A stretch of DNA of 64,000 nucleotides from Cristatella mucedo (Eukaryota; Bryozoa; Phylactolaemata; Cristatellidae): positions 1 to 64,000 of the forward strand of contig WPIO01000045.1 in assembly GCA_009760855.2 (NCBI GenBank). The letters are read 5' to 3'. A model generated the notes under the pieces. That model searched no databases, had not been told where the DNA came from, and saw only the letters and a list, made by a program, of their open reading frames with translations. Made by a program: the position numbers and the translations under genes. Of this stretch, positions 1 through 11,934 are shown in pieces. Each line of letters opens with the position of its first letter. Position 1 is the first letter of the stretch.

Positions 1-354
1 GTCGGCTTCTAAAAGTATAGCTAATCAAGCGAGAGGCTCAATCGAATATGCAATGGAAAGTTAGAGAAAATCATAGTAAAGCATGAATTTGCGTCAAGTT
101 TTAAGAAGTGTCCTCACTGGCCTAGAGGCTATGCGACACCTGCTTGTAGGAGGCACACTAAATCATCGCCTTTGGTGACCATTTCGATACATAGGCCACC
201 AGCTTTAAGCCACCGCTGGGACCTTGGCAGTGCCCTTCTCCAACAACCAGGGATTCGGCTCGTGCCTCCTCCCTCGGCCACACGGGTCTCGAATGTCTCC
301 GTTGCCTTGGCGGCTGCTTGCACATCACTTGCTATTCTCGCCAAAGGAGCGAAT
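1..354. other. No gene recognised; left edge
   Basis: No recognisable protein, RNA or repeat. A plus-strand open frame runs through it into the neighbouring GC-rich minisatellite but shows no domain and looks fortuitous. It probably represents the replaced 3' part of the GT14 locus copy whose N-terminal fragment lies just to the right. Confidence 0.4.
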
Positions 355-620
355 CCGACATCACTACCCGGCGTCGTAGCTAGGCCAACCGGCGTCGTCG
401 TTGCAGCACCGAACGGTGTCGTAGCCTTGCCGGTTAGCGTCGTAGCAACATATCCTGGTGTTGAAGACGCAGCACTGACCGGCGTAGCAGCTCAGACCGT
501 TGTCGGCGTGACAGCCCTGACCGTCGTAGCAGCTCGAGCCGGAGCAAATGCACTGAATGGTGCTGCAGCATTTACCGTAGTCACAGCACTGACTGTCGCA
601 ACACCTGGCGACGTCTCAGG
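355..620. repeat. Degenerate GTCGTAGC-type minisatellite
   Basis: Short GC-rich units of the form (ccg)gcgtcgtagca recur imperfectly about every 24-36 bases. Because the array stays in frame, long open frames appear on both strands: Gly-Val-Val-Ala-rich on plus, Ala/Thr/Val-rich on minus. The low-complexity translation and open frames on both strands point to a repeat rather than a gene. It joins the minus-strand glycosyltransferase fragment at about 620-640, replacing the rest of that gene. Confidence 0.55.
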
Positions 621-956
621 GAGTGTCATCGTTGAAGTGCTCGGAAGAGTCTCCCTGTACGAGCTCCTAGCAGCCAACAGTGGATTACTGTTCCAAAATG
701 TGTGACCCAGGGTGCTGTAGGCTTGTCCGTGGCATTTTTGGACGAGCGGCTGCTGCCACCGATGAATATCCGGATTGTGTGAAGGTGTGCCTAGCTGTCT
801 GCGAACTTGTGCTGCAATCCACCCGACAGCTAGAAGAATCAGGAGGGCGGCTTTGGTTGTCACCCAAGCACGGCAGATAACTAGCTTCACGGCCTGAGTG
901 AACCAATTGTACAGCTGCCAGTGGCTGCGAATTTTGGCAGTAGAAATCGGACCCAA
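620..956 (-). pseudogene. GT14 glycosyltransferase pseudogene, N-terminal fragment (unit 1)
   Basis: The minus-strand translation matches the start of the intact gene at 55.6-56.9 kb: the hydrophobic signal-anchor ending GWIAA, then the stem (LVQ... and the AARS/AARC region) up to about residue 90. The catalytic domain is missing; the sequence runs into a GC-rich minisatellite at about 620. The open frame has no ATG where the intact gene has one and reads on into 5' flank, so it is not a usable start. Downstream (higher coordinates) come a GA tract and flank that parallel the other two copies. Homology to the intact gene is seen directly; loss of function is inferred from the missing domain. 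Confidence 0.75.
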
Positions 957-996
957 TTTGTAGCCTTAAAAAGTAAAAACAGAATAAGACCTAAAG

Positions 997-997
<1 letters not shown>

Positions 998-1048
<51 letters not shown>
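998..1048. repeat. (GA)n microsatellite upstream of unit-1 pseudogene
   Basis: About 25 uninterrupted GA units roughly 45-90 bp upstream of the minus-strand gene fragment. A GA-rich tract occupies the equivalent position in the other two copies of this locus. Confidence 0.9.
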
Positions 1049-1057
<9 letters not shown>

Positions 1058-1765
1058 CAAGTGTCAACAGACGATCGCTGAGCTAAATGGCTAGATAGTA
1101 GGCTATAAAGGGAGAATAAAGCTCAGACTTCAGCCTCAGGCCAGGAATTTGACATAGTGTGGCAGTGCAGAAGTAGCTGCTAGTCACTACTAATATAGCC
1201 ATCTCTGCTTCAGCAGCCATCACTAGCAGCCAGCGCCTCAGGCCTCAGACAGTTAGATGCAGCCACGGTGTGGCTGCACATTCACGGGTGCACAGGCTGG
1301 ATCAGCTGAGAGGCCAGATGATCTGGTTCTGGTTGATTCAGATGTTGCTATGTGGCAAGGAGTGAGCATTTACTTGAAATAGCAGGGAACTCGAATGCAG
1401 GCAGCTGCTTCATTTTATACGCCAGTGGGCTTACATGAGAGCATCCCATGGTCGGTCAGGCCAAGTCGGTATGCACTTTCACAATGATGGGGCACTCTTG
1501 TCTGACGATCTACAATATGGTTTGAATTTTCTTCTGGCGCCTATGAGACTGCAAACTGCCACACAGGATGGAGCTGGCGTAAGTGCAGCTCAGCCACATA
1601 TGCCAACTATTTAAGTGTCGGCATACGAATGCTTTGAAGCTTCGGAAGATAGACTGGTGCCGAGCTCTCTTCCAGTCGGTCTATGCAGCTGGTCACCTCT
1701 GGGTGTGCTTCGATCTGTCAGTGTAGCTTTGGGCTCCACAATGGACTGTTTGTAATGCTGTCAGC
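1049..1765. other. 5' flank of GT14 unit 1, paralogous to 35.7-36.4 kb
   Basis: No gene. The block is alignable by eye with 35,700-36,400: shared runs include CACTACTAATATAGCCATCT, the following CAG-rich stretch, and a TATACGCCAGTGGGCTT segment. A weaker match to 57,350-57,560 (GATCAGCTGAGAG, TATATGCCAGCG) puts all three in the same position upstream of a GT14 copy. Confidence 0.75.
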
Positions 1766-1769
1766 ACCA

Positions 1770-4150
1770 CTTTGGATCCGGATCAACTTGCAGCAGTTAA
1801 GCACTGATGTATGGTCAGACTATTGAAATTATCTCCTGAATCGTCCCTATACCTAGTGCCGATCGGTTAAACACAGACTGAAACGCTTTCTTCTTTACGA
1901 ATGTTTGCAGAATGCTCTAAACAGATCATTTTGTCCAAGGTCACGGTACAATATTTTATTTTATTTTAACTATTGTACAGATACCGTGAGGGATGGCTGT
2001 CATTTAATCAGCCCTAGTTGGGGATTCTACCACATAGACCGATTGTGACAGCTAATCGTATAGCCAGTTACCTACCAGACGGTACACAAATTCGCCAGGA
2101 CTGTGAGTACTGTATCTGAATTTGTCCCACTTTTTACCCATTTAGTCTTTGTCGCTTAGTAAGGTTACACAGTGTGATGCACTAGATTAGGCTATTCAAT
2201 GCCCGTAGTAATCTCGGGAGATCCAATATCACCTTATAACTAAGCGTGATATTCATATCTATCTATCAACTGAATTTCCAACTGGTGCACCAATAATGAA
2301 GCAGAACGTACTAAAAGTCTTTGTTTCCCGTTGTTTGTAGTAGGATTTAAATGGCACTAACCTGCGGTAAAAAAAACTGAAAGTAGACTAGCATGAGTAC
2401 TTATATTTTTATAATTGGATTGCCATCTGCATAAAGAAATTCCGTATACAAATGCAACTCAGTGAACAAGTAAATGAAACCTAAAATGAGTAAGAGTGCG
2501 AGGCATGAGGTATAGTCGGTGACTGCGAAGGTCAGCTGATTTAAGATGACTAACGATTAATCGTGAACTTATAGTTCTCCTTGGATTTAGAGGGGAAGAT
2601 TTTGACTAGCTACAGAAAAAGAGTGAGAGTGAAAGAAAGAGAAGGGGAGGAGAGACAGAGAGTGGTGTCGCTCTCTAAAGGGGCCGTGAGAATTGTCATG
2701 GTGATTTTTGTTATCATGGCTTAGGTCTCCTGGGAAATGCTGCATCTAATTTTGGCGTATTGGTTTAAAGGATCCGGTGGACCTCTAAGTTGGTTCTCTG
2801 TCATTGCCGATAAATGAGTCTACCTCCAAGCATTTCCAAGCCGGTTTCTTTCCATTGTAATCTTCAAAGAGTGATATATTTGTTACACTCAATAATCTCT
2901 TTTATTTGGGGTTTTACCAAGATTCTAACTTTAAACTGGGCTCGCTTCAGCAGTCGAAATACTCCCGAAGGTAAGGAAAATGTACTTATCTCCAGCAAAT
3001 AGCTTTGAAAATGCTTCGATGAGACTCAACTGCACTCGTAGCAGTTGTACCAGTACCTATCTAGTTTTTTACCACTGGCCCTCCATGCGACCTGCCACTA
3101 GACGACCGCATTAGCATTGCAGTTAGGTTTGCTTACTTTGAGCCATGTAACTTTGCTATAGTTTAGGCTTTCTTGAAAAGGAATACTACGACCACGTTTT
3201 GAGGTACCTGGATGAGTTTTCTATTACTAGGTGCCACCAACTAGGATAAGAAGCGATTCTTGTAGCCTTGATTACTTGGGCATAACGTTTTCTAAGGGCC
3301 AGCTTATACTGCTGACAAAAGAATTTAGAAAATAATTGATCACTCGCTGTTCAATTCTTTGCATTCGCTTTTATTTGAAAAGTTCCATTCTTTGAGAATG
3401 AAGGTCTAAACTTGACCCTAGATTTCAGAAGACCGAGGTATATTGCGATATTTTAGACGTAAATGTATGTGGAGGAGTATTAATTTCTACCATCTCACAC
3501 ATCTCAAAGATCGCTGTCTGGATCTTGGTGCAGTTCCTTGATGTTTGGCGTGCTGTATGTTTCTGAAAATACCAGATAATTGTTATGAGGCTTTTCTCGG
3601 GCACGGCAAGCTCAGGGCATTCTAAAGCTGGCTCGATTGATGAAGGAATATGTGGATGCTCAGCTTTTTATTGAGACGTTTGCCCACTCGCCGTTTGGAA
3701 GGTTCCACCTAGCCAGAGCAGTCGCTATTGGCTAGGCCAGCTTCCTCATCAAAGTCTGTGATAAGTAGACCACACCTCTGTTTTTTCTCTTCACCAGCGA
3801 CTGAAAATATTAAGATTGTCTGCTTTATGAATATTTCGCATATCTGATAATATTGAGCTACAGAATTCGTCTAGCTAAATGGAACTGTTGAATTTACCTT
3901 CACGAATATAACTGCTACGTTAGAATAGAAATGTGGTTGCCTAGTACTGGTTTTACATACCCGATAGGCATGCCGAACTTTGCCCTGCATACTTCGCGCA
4001 TTTTATTAGACGCTTTGAAGAAATAACTGGACTATCACTTTTAGTCATAATTTGAAAACTATTGCTTGTGAAACTAAGAAGCGTCTCTATTACATTTCTA
4101 GCCAAATACAACCGTTCCCCAAACACGCCTAATAGGAGACAATAGAAACT
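1770..4150. other. Segmental duplication, direct copy of 30.95-33.42 kb
   Basis: No gene recognised. Long collinear similarity, with many small differences, to 30,955-33,420. Anchors include GATCCGGATCAACTTGCAG (30.97 kb), AGTGGTGTCG beside a GA-rich tract (31.92 kb) and CCCGATAGGC (33.25 kb). The divergence suggests an old duplication. Confidence 0.8.
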
Positions 4151-4615
4151 AAATTGTTCGCTTAAGGATCCTCTACTGTATCACTTCAATTGATAGTACT
4201 GTACCGTGCAGTATCAGCCTCATCCTCTACTTTCCGTGGGGTTGCAACTTGAGTTCCATTTACGGTCCTGGAGCCAGCCTGAAGCCAAAGGGGAAACCAC
4301 AACAAATTGAAATGTCATTGCCCTAACCTAAAGAGCCGAGGTTTCGAGCATCCATGGCCTCTGTCCACTTATGCTATGCACAAAGGATTAAGGTATAATA
4401 GTCTGCTACCTCATTAACTAGAACAAAGATGAGATCGCAAACCAGAGCTACCTGATTTAGATTTAGGATGCCGAATCGAAAAGAGCATGTTCAGAATTCC
4501 ATCGCATTCCCACACGTTGCCGCAGGCGTCACCTGCATCGTTGCATGCAAATCGACAGGCAGAGACGACTTCCTTTACCCAGTAGCCAGCATGCTGACAG
4601 GTATTTTTGGGTTCA
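4150..4615. other. No gene or repeat recognised
   Basis: Unique-looking sequence between two duplicated blocks. A 72-codon open frame starting at 4468 has no recognisable domain and is probably fortuitous. Confidence 0.4.
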
Positions 4616-5527
4616 AAAACAATGATGGGCTCGTGAAAATAGGAGGAAATGTAGACGGAATAGTGTCAGTGAAGAGGTGTAAATGACGGTGGAGATATTG
4701 TTGGTACAAAGAGGTTGTGGCCTTATGCTATAGAGCGTCACCGTATATATTTTGCAAACGTGCCGAGATCAGCCTTGTGTCAAGAAGGGTGTTCAGCACA
4801 AAGGCATCCGTAACAAATGCAGTGCTAACCGTACACTTGGATTTCAAAAGCCGGCCCACAATTAATCACACACTACCAGACATAGAACAAATCCTCACAT
4901 CACTACCTACATAGAAAGAAACCTAATCTGATTCACTTTCAACGTAACTTGGTTACTCTAAACATATTTTGTGGCTAATTTCAGTAAGTTTGCCTGCATG
5001 TGTCTATGCATATGTCTGAGTGTCGGCTCCTGTCTCTGTAATGTGGGCTTGTGTGCAGAAATTGTGGGTGTGCGTGTGTGTTTGTGTGTGTGTATTTTAT
5101 GTGTGTGTTTAAGTGCTCGTTCCTGAGCATTTGCCAGTGGTTTCGTGTATGTGTATGCTTGTGTCTATTTTAATCGTGGGGTAGCTCTGGTGTGCTCATT
5201 GAGACTACTAAAATTAGTGGAAGACTGTGCAGCAAGGATCGTCAGTCATCAAACCCGAAAACGTTCTTCTACGTGCATTCTCAAAGACCCGTGAAAGTGC
5301 CCCATCTAGTCTCGCATTATTTTACTACATCTCATTTACTTTTCTTTCCCTTAACTTTCTTGATCCAGCAGCCTAAAAATCAGAAATACTCCATAATCAT
5401 CCCTGGCATCGAACCACCAAAGTGTCGTAATCCAGCCGTTTAGCTTTTGCTCAAGTCAACCTCATTCTGTCAAGGTAATATTGCTGATCTTGAGCTCTTT
5501 TTATGCAAGCAGACTTAACAACTACCT

Positions 5528-5671
5528 TTACAAAGCGAGAGAAGAGCCGTTAGGGATATAACCACAGCTTGCAGCTGGGATGAAGAATCACCCACTGCAG
5601 GATTCGTACATACGATTGCCACACCAAGGTCGTTAAAAGCAACCGCCTTACCTAGTGTGCTATCACTGCTC
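5528..5671 (-). mobile_element. SINE-1 copy (tRNA-derived), degraded
   Basis: Minus-strand sequence matches the better copies at 29,788-29,971 and 32,664-32,846: 5' GCAGTGATAGCACACTAGGTAAGGCGG (A-box region), then the GTGGGTGATTCTTCAT body. The B box is damaged in this copy and the AT-rich tail is lost. Inserted in the 4.6-6.4 kb duplicated block and not seen at the paralogous place near 40.5 kb, so it arrived after the duplication. Confidence 0.75.
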
Positions 5672-5814
5672 TCATACTCCCAAAGTCATGAAATTACTCC
5701 CAACTGACCTGATGACAGCTTTTCACTTAACACAAATTTAGAAGTTACAAATCTGTGTAGGTCTCTCACTGCATCCACTGGGTCAGAGTAAATCACCCAC
5801 CCACTATTCAATAG

Positions 5815-5900
5815 CATTTCCTTTGCAGCGCCTAGAACGACATTGAGTTCCAAGAGTGCGCTTCATCGAGTGTTTTAATATTATTGCTATTTTTGAGTGC
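5815..5900 (+). mobile_element. LINE-A 3' tail remnant
   Basis: Contains the family's terminal signature in worn form: GCGCCTAGAA, then ATTGAGTTC, GCGCTT and TCGAGTGTTTTAATATTATT. Only the last 80 or so bases of the element are present, as expected for severe 5' truncation. Confidence 0.65.
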
Positions 5901-6544
5901 ACGAGCTTTCTAAAACTTCCTACGTCATAAATAAATAGCTGCATTTTTGCAAGATCAGCATAACGTTCATCCAGAACGACGTTTAGCTATCTTAATATCC
6001 TATTTAGTTATCGATCATTTTGGTAATATTAGCATCTGCTGTTGAACTTTTAATCCGTCTTTCTCTGTTTTTTTCCCGTTTCAGATAAGCTCCTTTTATC
6101 AGTATTTTTCTTTATTCCTTTATTCCTATCTAAGATTCTGCAAATCACAGTGTTTATGTCTTTTTTCCCTTCTGCAGGAAAGAGTAGTATAGGCGAATAC
6201 TGTTCAATGAAGAACCCTTACCCAATGAGATCCAGGTTCTTTCACGTTGACAGGGCTCTCCTAGCCTAACACAAATGTACTGCTTCACGGACGCAGTGGT
6301 GCTTCAATGTAAAACCCAGCAACCAACAGAACAGAGTCAAACATTAGAAGCTGAAACGCTATAATGAGAAGCTAGCCACAGCCGGTTGCTGTGCATCTAA
6401 TCAAAACCGAATATTCGAAAAATGTACATTTACTGCTTCAAATAAAAAATACACCTAGTTGCCTCATCATCAGAAAATGAAATCGCTGTAAATAGAATAT
6501 GTAGAGTAATCTGAAATTTTAACTGACTTTACGATATTTTATAT

Positions 6545-7385
6545 GTCGACCTTCACCACGTGCTCGTAATCTAGGTGTCGTTTTCGACAGCAGCCTCAAT
6601 TTCAAAAGCTTCATTCAGAAGATTGCATCTACAGCTAGCCATAACATCCAATCCCTATCCAAGACTAGAAGCTGTCTCCCACAGTGGCTTGTAAAAAATT
6701 GAAGTAGCTCTTTAGTCATGTCTCGGCTTGATTATTGTAATTCCCTTTTGGCTGGGCTACCAAAGAAAGCTATCATGCCACTACAGCGGTCTATGAATAT
6801 GGCTGCAAGGCTGGTCTTCAAGTCCCAGCGGTTTGAGCACGTGTCACCTCAGCTGAAAGAGCTAGGATGGTTGCCGGTTGAGCGAAGAAGCCAGAGCAAA
6901 GTTCTTACGCTGATCCACAAGGCCTGCCACGGCTTGGCTCCTTCGTAACTAGCTGAACTGCTGCATCAGTTTCAGCCTGTTCGCGCCCTCAGGTCCTGTG
7001 TGGACAATAAATTAGCTGTCCCATTCATCCGATTAAAGACAGATGGCGACAAAAGCTTTAGCTCTGCAGGTCCTAGACTGAGGAACTCGCTTCCACAATT
7101 CTTAGGCAACGACATCTACTCTCCATCTGCCTACTATTGCACATCTTTTTAAGCAGTCCTGAACTGCTACCTCTATGCTACTCACTACCTCAACCGCTCT
7201 CGTAACTCTGCTATGCTTCCCACTTTCTCTTTGTTGTGCGAGACGAAGTCTGTTGGCTACCGAATGCGTACAGAAAGCCGCTTAGGCTGTGAGTGAGCTA
7301 TACAAAACTCTCCTGCTTAACACCCACATGGCCTTTACGACTTTGTGGAGTTACTGACAGAGATACATTACATTAGATTACATCC
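6545..7385 (+). mobile_element. LINE-B fragment (CR1/L2-like reverse transcriptase C-terminal part)
   Basis: The plus-strand frame from 6,718 reads SRLDYCNSLLAGLP, then QRSMNMAARLVF and LGWLPVERR, the conserved region after the polymerase domain of CR1/L2/Jockey-type LINEs. Frames break at several stops (for example 6,946). The family ends in a short tail built on ACATTACATTAGATTACAT just after a TTACTGACAGAGATA stretch. It differs from LINE-A in sequence and in its 3' end. Partial and non-coding. Confidence 0.75.
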
Positions 7386-7494
7386 TGCATTGTCCTTGTT
7401 TGTTTGCTTAAACAGAAATAATAGATTCTAAAACAAGCTAAGTTTTTTTTGCAAGCCAATTGAATGCCTATTATTTTTAGTATCTAGCTGTTTT

Positions 7495-7645
7495 CCGATG
7501 TCACATCATTTATATTGCTATCGTTCTGTCTTTGCTAGATTGTTGTAATCTTCTTTTCCATGGGCTAGCAAAAAAGTAACCAGGTCAATGCTGCTGGTGA
7601 GAAATATGGCTAAAAAGCAAGCATAAAATTGTTATTAGTTTGATC
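7495..7645 (+). mobile_element. LINE-B remnant
   Basis: Short degraded match to the LDYCNSLL...AARLV region (TTGCTAGATTGTTGTAATC, then GCTGGTGAGAAATATGGCT). No open frame. Confidence 0.5.
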
Positions 7646-7661
7646 GTGTATCTCGTCCAGA

Positions 7662-9700
7662 AAAATAATATTAATAATAACAATTCATTTGATAAAGTGC
7701 CCTAAGCGAACTTAATCTTTCTTAAGGCGCTTTGCATTTGCCTTAATGTGAAATGCAATTAAATGGTAAGTAAAATCATGCTTGAAAAAGCAAACGAAAT
7801 GAATATTATGGTAAGGGGTGACGACACAGGGTCAGCATGCAAATGTGGGTAGTGGCAGCATGCACAGTCTCCCAGTGTCAGCACGCATAGGCACATCAAG
7901 GACGAATCACAGGGACCCCCTAAATGCTGTCCTAAATAGGTGCGTTTTTAGGTTCCTTTTAAATGTGGTCAGGTCATGGGATGTTCTGACGCAGGTCGGG
8001 AGGGAGTTCCAGGATTTGGGAGCATATGAAGTAAATGCACGTTCTCCAAAGAATTTAAGGTTTGTATGAGGTATTTATAGACTGTTGGATTCCAAAAAGC
8101 AGGTGGTCGATGCTTAGCCTGATGGGGTAGTATATCTGACAGATAGGCTGGAGCCATAGAATGAAGGGACCTAAAAGTGAGGGACAAAACCTCGAAGTCA
8201 ATCCATTGCTTGACTGGTAGCCAGTACAGGTCAGCGAGAAGTGGAGTAACAAGGCAACTGCGACGCTCACGACAGACAAGCCTAGCAGCAGAGTTTTGCA
8301 CCAGCTGCAATCGCCTGATCGCACATGCTGGTAGGCCAGTAAGCAGTGAGTTGCAGAAATCGAGACGGGATGTCACGAATGCATGGACCAACTAAGACGT
8401 GGTATCTTTATCTAAACAAGCCTGAATTTTAGCAATGTTATAAAGCTGAAAATAGGCGGATTTGACTGTGGAGCTGATATGGTCGTCTAACGAGAGGTGG
8501 CTTTGGAATTTGACACCTAGATTTCGAGCTGATTCAACAGGAGATATGCTGGCAGAGCCAATTTTCAGATTCACCCTTATCAATCTCTGGATCACACTGG
8601 GTTTGCATATAACTAGTAAGTTAGTTTTATCACCGTTAAGGTTTAGAAAATCTGCTGCCATCCATGTGCGGATGTCATCAATGAATGCAGCTAGTGAGTT
8701 TAGAGAATTTGAGGTGCTCAAAGGCTGGGAGGGATCAAAGCAAAGGTACAACTGAGCGTCATCTGCACAGAAGTGAAAGCCTTAATTGTGCTTGGCAATC
8801 ACATCAGCAAGAGGCAGAGTATAAACCGTGAAAAGAACCGGACCTTGCACTGAGCCCTGAGGTACTCCATATTTCAGAGGTACTTCAGATGATCTCTGTC
8901 GATTCACGTCAATACTCTGGAATCTCCCACTGAGATATGACCTGAAAAACTGCAGAGCAGTGCCAGTGATGTCCAGGCGAGATGAGAGGCGCTCTAGAAG
9001 AACTTGGTGATCGATGGTATCAAAAGCTGCCGAAAGATCAAGCAAAACAAGCAGAGACACTCTACCCATGTCTGCATTCCTAAGTAGGTCGTTGTATACC
9101 CGAAGCAATGCTGAGTCTGTGGAGTGATGAGCTCTAAAGCCAGACTGGAACTTACTGGCAAGGTGTGAGGTTTCGATATACGAGTTCAGCTGGTCCGCCA
9201 CGACCCGTTCGAGTGTCTTTGATAAGAATGGCAGAAGGGAAACTGGGCTGTAGTCGCTCAAGTTCTCTTGGTCGTGTAGTTTTCTTGAGAAGTGGCCTGA
9301 CTGCAGCTTTTTTGAAAGGTGCTGGGACAAGACCTGAGGCTTATGACATATTAATTCTGTTAATTATGCATGGCAGCAGCAGATCAATGCAACGTAGGAG
9401 CAGGACAGTGGGAATAGGGTCCAGAGGACTTGTCTTCTTTGATTGAGATACGAACTTTAGGACTAGATCACTAGTGACCTGCTTAAATGCAGACATTGAG
9501 GTGCTGCCAGGAACCGAGGAACAGCATTCTGGTGGGGAGGTTGTCATCGCAGGGATGGATACCCTGATCTTGTCTATCTTCTGCGCAACGAATTGAGAGA
9601 AGCGATCGGTTAGATCATCATTAGGATCATCAGGTAAGGAGCTAATCTGGGAACGGTTGAGGAGATGGTTTATTGTCGACATGACCAGAAAAAGAAAGGT
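7662..9700 (-). mobile_element. LINE-A copy, 5'-truncated, with reverse transcriptase
   Basis: L2/CR1-type non-LTR retrotransposon on the minus strand. The frame at 8,782-9,330 shows the RT core: SDYSPVSLLPFLSKTLERVV, FQSGFRAHHSTDSALLRV, LLDLSAAFDTIDH (first catalytic Asp) and GVPQGS. The adjacent frame (8,392-8,751) continues after a break with the palm and thumb regions, and 7,969-8,391 gives [16 protein letters not shown] and onwards to the C-terminus. The 3' end carries the family hairpin (AAAGCGCC-type stem, GAGAAC/CTTAATCT loop arms) followed by an AATAATAAT tail. Frameshifts separate the blocks and the endonuclease is missing, so it is inactive. Similar copies: 15.3-18.0 and 41.4-43.4 kb. 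Confidence 0.88.
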
Positions 9701-9984
9701 CTTGCTTTGACTGTCACATCCAAACACGGCTCTGCTTTTCATACCAAACTGACCAGCTAGGCAATTTCAGCAACCCACCCCCCCCCTGCTCTTAGGTCCT
9801 GTATAGCTAACTAATTATGTTGTTCAATTCCAAATTATTTAAAACCGTTGGCAGTAGTTGCTTTTGGTCAGGGCATCATCGACTGTGAAATCACGTCATA
9901 ATCAGTAGAATAAGACATATAATTCTATGCAGCCGATTAAGGAAAATATTTTTCTGCAGTTCAGACTGTCTATTTCCATTCCAA
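9700..9984. other. No gene recognised; short poly-C
   Basis: Spacer between LINE fragments. A run of about 11 C residues lies near 9,775; nothing else stands out. Confidence 0.4.
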
Positions 9985-10115
9985 TTATGACCTTCATTGT
10001 TCTCCCGACTCAGCTGTGCTTCTCAGTTGGTCCTTGTTATGTGAGATGAAGTCTGCTGGCAACTGAATGTATACCGAAAGCTACATAGTCTTAAAAAAGG
10101 TAGCACCCAAAGACT
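9985..10115 (+). mobile_element. LINE-B near-3' fragment
   Basis: Matches 7,190-7,320 (GTGAGATGAAGTCTGCTGGC, ACCGAAAGC). No coding capacity. Confidence 0.55.
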
Positions 10116-11250
10116 TGAGCTCGGCACACCTAGGTTTAGTAATTTTTGGCTATCAGTCTTTCATTGATGAGTTATATATTTAAGCCCATATTGCAGAAAC
10201 TTGTATTAGATTCGGTAAGATTGAGGTCTTTAATGAAACTGTTGATGTAGTTCAAGCTGGTTAATAATCACTGTCTATTCTCAGAGGAATCAGTGAGTCG
10301 AATCTGGACATGACGGTTTTTTCCTTCATGTCAGGTTTGGTGCTCTGACCCGAAGATGTCTTATTAATCACAGAAGGGTTTCGTCAGCACGAACAGCTCG
10401 CGGTAAGGTGGCACTAGCGTAATGAATAAAGGAATGTTTGGCTACGTTATTTAGAGGTAGGCGCTGTTTGGGTCCACTACCAATGCCCAGCCACTGCTTT
10501 CTTCCGGCCGAGAACAGTGTATTCTTTTTGGGCATGTCCATGGGCTCATCAGCTTGCAGAAAACACAACCGTTCCATGCCTGCTTGGATTAATTTGAACA
10601 TGATGTGCTCCTCCTTTCGTGTGGTTACATCGCTATAAAGCCGTATTTCTGACTTCCATCAGAAATTGGATGCATATGCTGCTGCCTAGCCTGGTATCAT
10701 TTGCTAAACCATCGGAAAGGAGCCGGATTGAACTGAAACTCGAACTTTAGGATCATCTAATGATTAGGCCACTGGTAATTGCTGAAAACCTGCAAATTCA
10801 CTTGTTACTATTATCTATCTAGCTATTGATGACCTGCTGAATCAGTGTAGAAATTATCTATCGCTTTGTATCTTTTGGCTCTGTACTGCAGATTCGACCA
10901 ATCTGGCTGTGGTACTGCGAAACCAGCTGGTAGCTAGCCTTTCTTTGAGAAGCCACTCGGCGTTGAGAACAGAGCAACATAACAGTCGCACAAGAGGATG
11001 CTGCCAGGAAAGGGATTCGGCTTGTCAATTGCCTTTCACTCTCAGCTGTATCTTAATGCGATGGCCAGGCCACACTCTAAGCAAGTTATTTGCGTTAATT
11101 CCTGTGCCCTTAAACAGTTTAAACTTGACAAAGTTTGCATGTCTTGGGTGACCTTATTATTACAGAGTATGCCTTAACTTTGCCTAACAAGCTTATCTCG
11201 AAAAATTATATGAAAAGAAAAGACTGTCATCCTTAGGGGTTGTCGGATAT
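10115..11250. other. No gene or repeat recognised
   Basis: Mixed-composition sequence with only short open frames lacking domain resemblance. I could not match it to other parts of the window. Confidence 0.4.
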
Positions 11251-11251
11251 A

Positions 11252-11750
11252 ATAATAATAGTAATGCACTTGATAGAGCGCTCTCGGAGAACTTAATCTC
11301 TCTCTAGGCGATTTACATTTGCTGCAAAGAAAAATGCAATGGAATGGAGAGTAAAATCATACTTGATAAACAAACCAAAATAGTAACATGGTTAGGGTTG
11401 ACATGCAGAGGGTCAGCATACAAATGTAGTTAGTGGCAGCATGCAGTGTCAGCATGCATAAGCGAATCAACACGAATCACAGGGACCCACTAAATTCTGT
11501 CATAAATAGGTGTGTTTTCAAATTCATTTTAGATGTGGTCAGGTCAGGGGATGTTCTAACCCAGGTTGAGGGGGAGTTCCAGGTTTGGGAGCATACGAAC
11601 TAAATGCACAGTCTTCATAGGATTTGAGGTTTGTACGAGGTATTTGTAGACTGTAAAATTCCGAAAAGCTGGTAGTTCGATGCTTGGCCTGATAATGGAG
11701 TATACCTGAGAGATAGGCTGGAGCCAAAGAATGATGTGACCTAAAAATGA
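11252..11750 (-). mobile_element. LINE-A 3' fragment
   Basis: Begins on the plus strand with ATAATAATAATAG and the terminal hairpin (inverted GCGC arms around ACTTAATCTC), followed inward by LINE-A C-terminal coding sequence (HSLAPAYLSGILHYQAKHR). Strongly 5'-truncated. Confidence 0.8.
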
Positions 11751-11934
11751 TGACTAGAAAAGTTAAAGTCAGAGGAAAGAACTCGCTCAACGACTCTGAG
11801 GTCGTCACAAAACTATCAATTGAACAGCGTCATCTCTATTTATTCTTGGTGAAGTGCGACCAAACAACTGGCATGGTACGAGTCCATGGAATATTGTCTC
11901 CAGTTTGGATAGAATTCAGCATAGAATTGATTAT
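11750..11934. other. Unassigned spacer between two LINE-A copies
   Basis: A 67-codon plus-strand open frame crosses it, but nothing resembles a known family. Origin unknown. Confidence 0.3.

Larger units (their letters stand above)
4615..6440. other. Segmental duplication, direct copy of 39.63-41.20 kb
   Basis: No gene recognised. Collinear with 39,630-41,200: shared GTGTCAGTGAAGAGG, AGAAGGGTGTTCAGCAC, a GT-rich tract near 5,050-5,110, and TGACAG(A/G)GCTCTCCTAGC. The copy here additionally carries a SINE (5,528-5,671) and a LINE-A tail (5,815-5,900). A short inverted piece of the same unit lies at 50,535-50,770. Confidence 0.8.

Noticed and set aside
172-705. 177-residue Ala/Val-rich protein on plus
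   Set aside because: Crosses a minisatellite and the antisense of a GT14 fragment; no domain, and the opposite strand is equally open.
7818-8069. Plus-strand open frames across LINE copies (also 8,462-8,755, 9,165-9,446 and 15,436-15,902)
   Set aside because: Antisense of recognisable minus-strand LINE-A reverse transcriptase.
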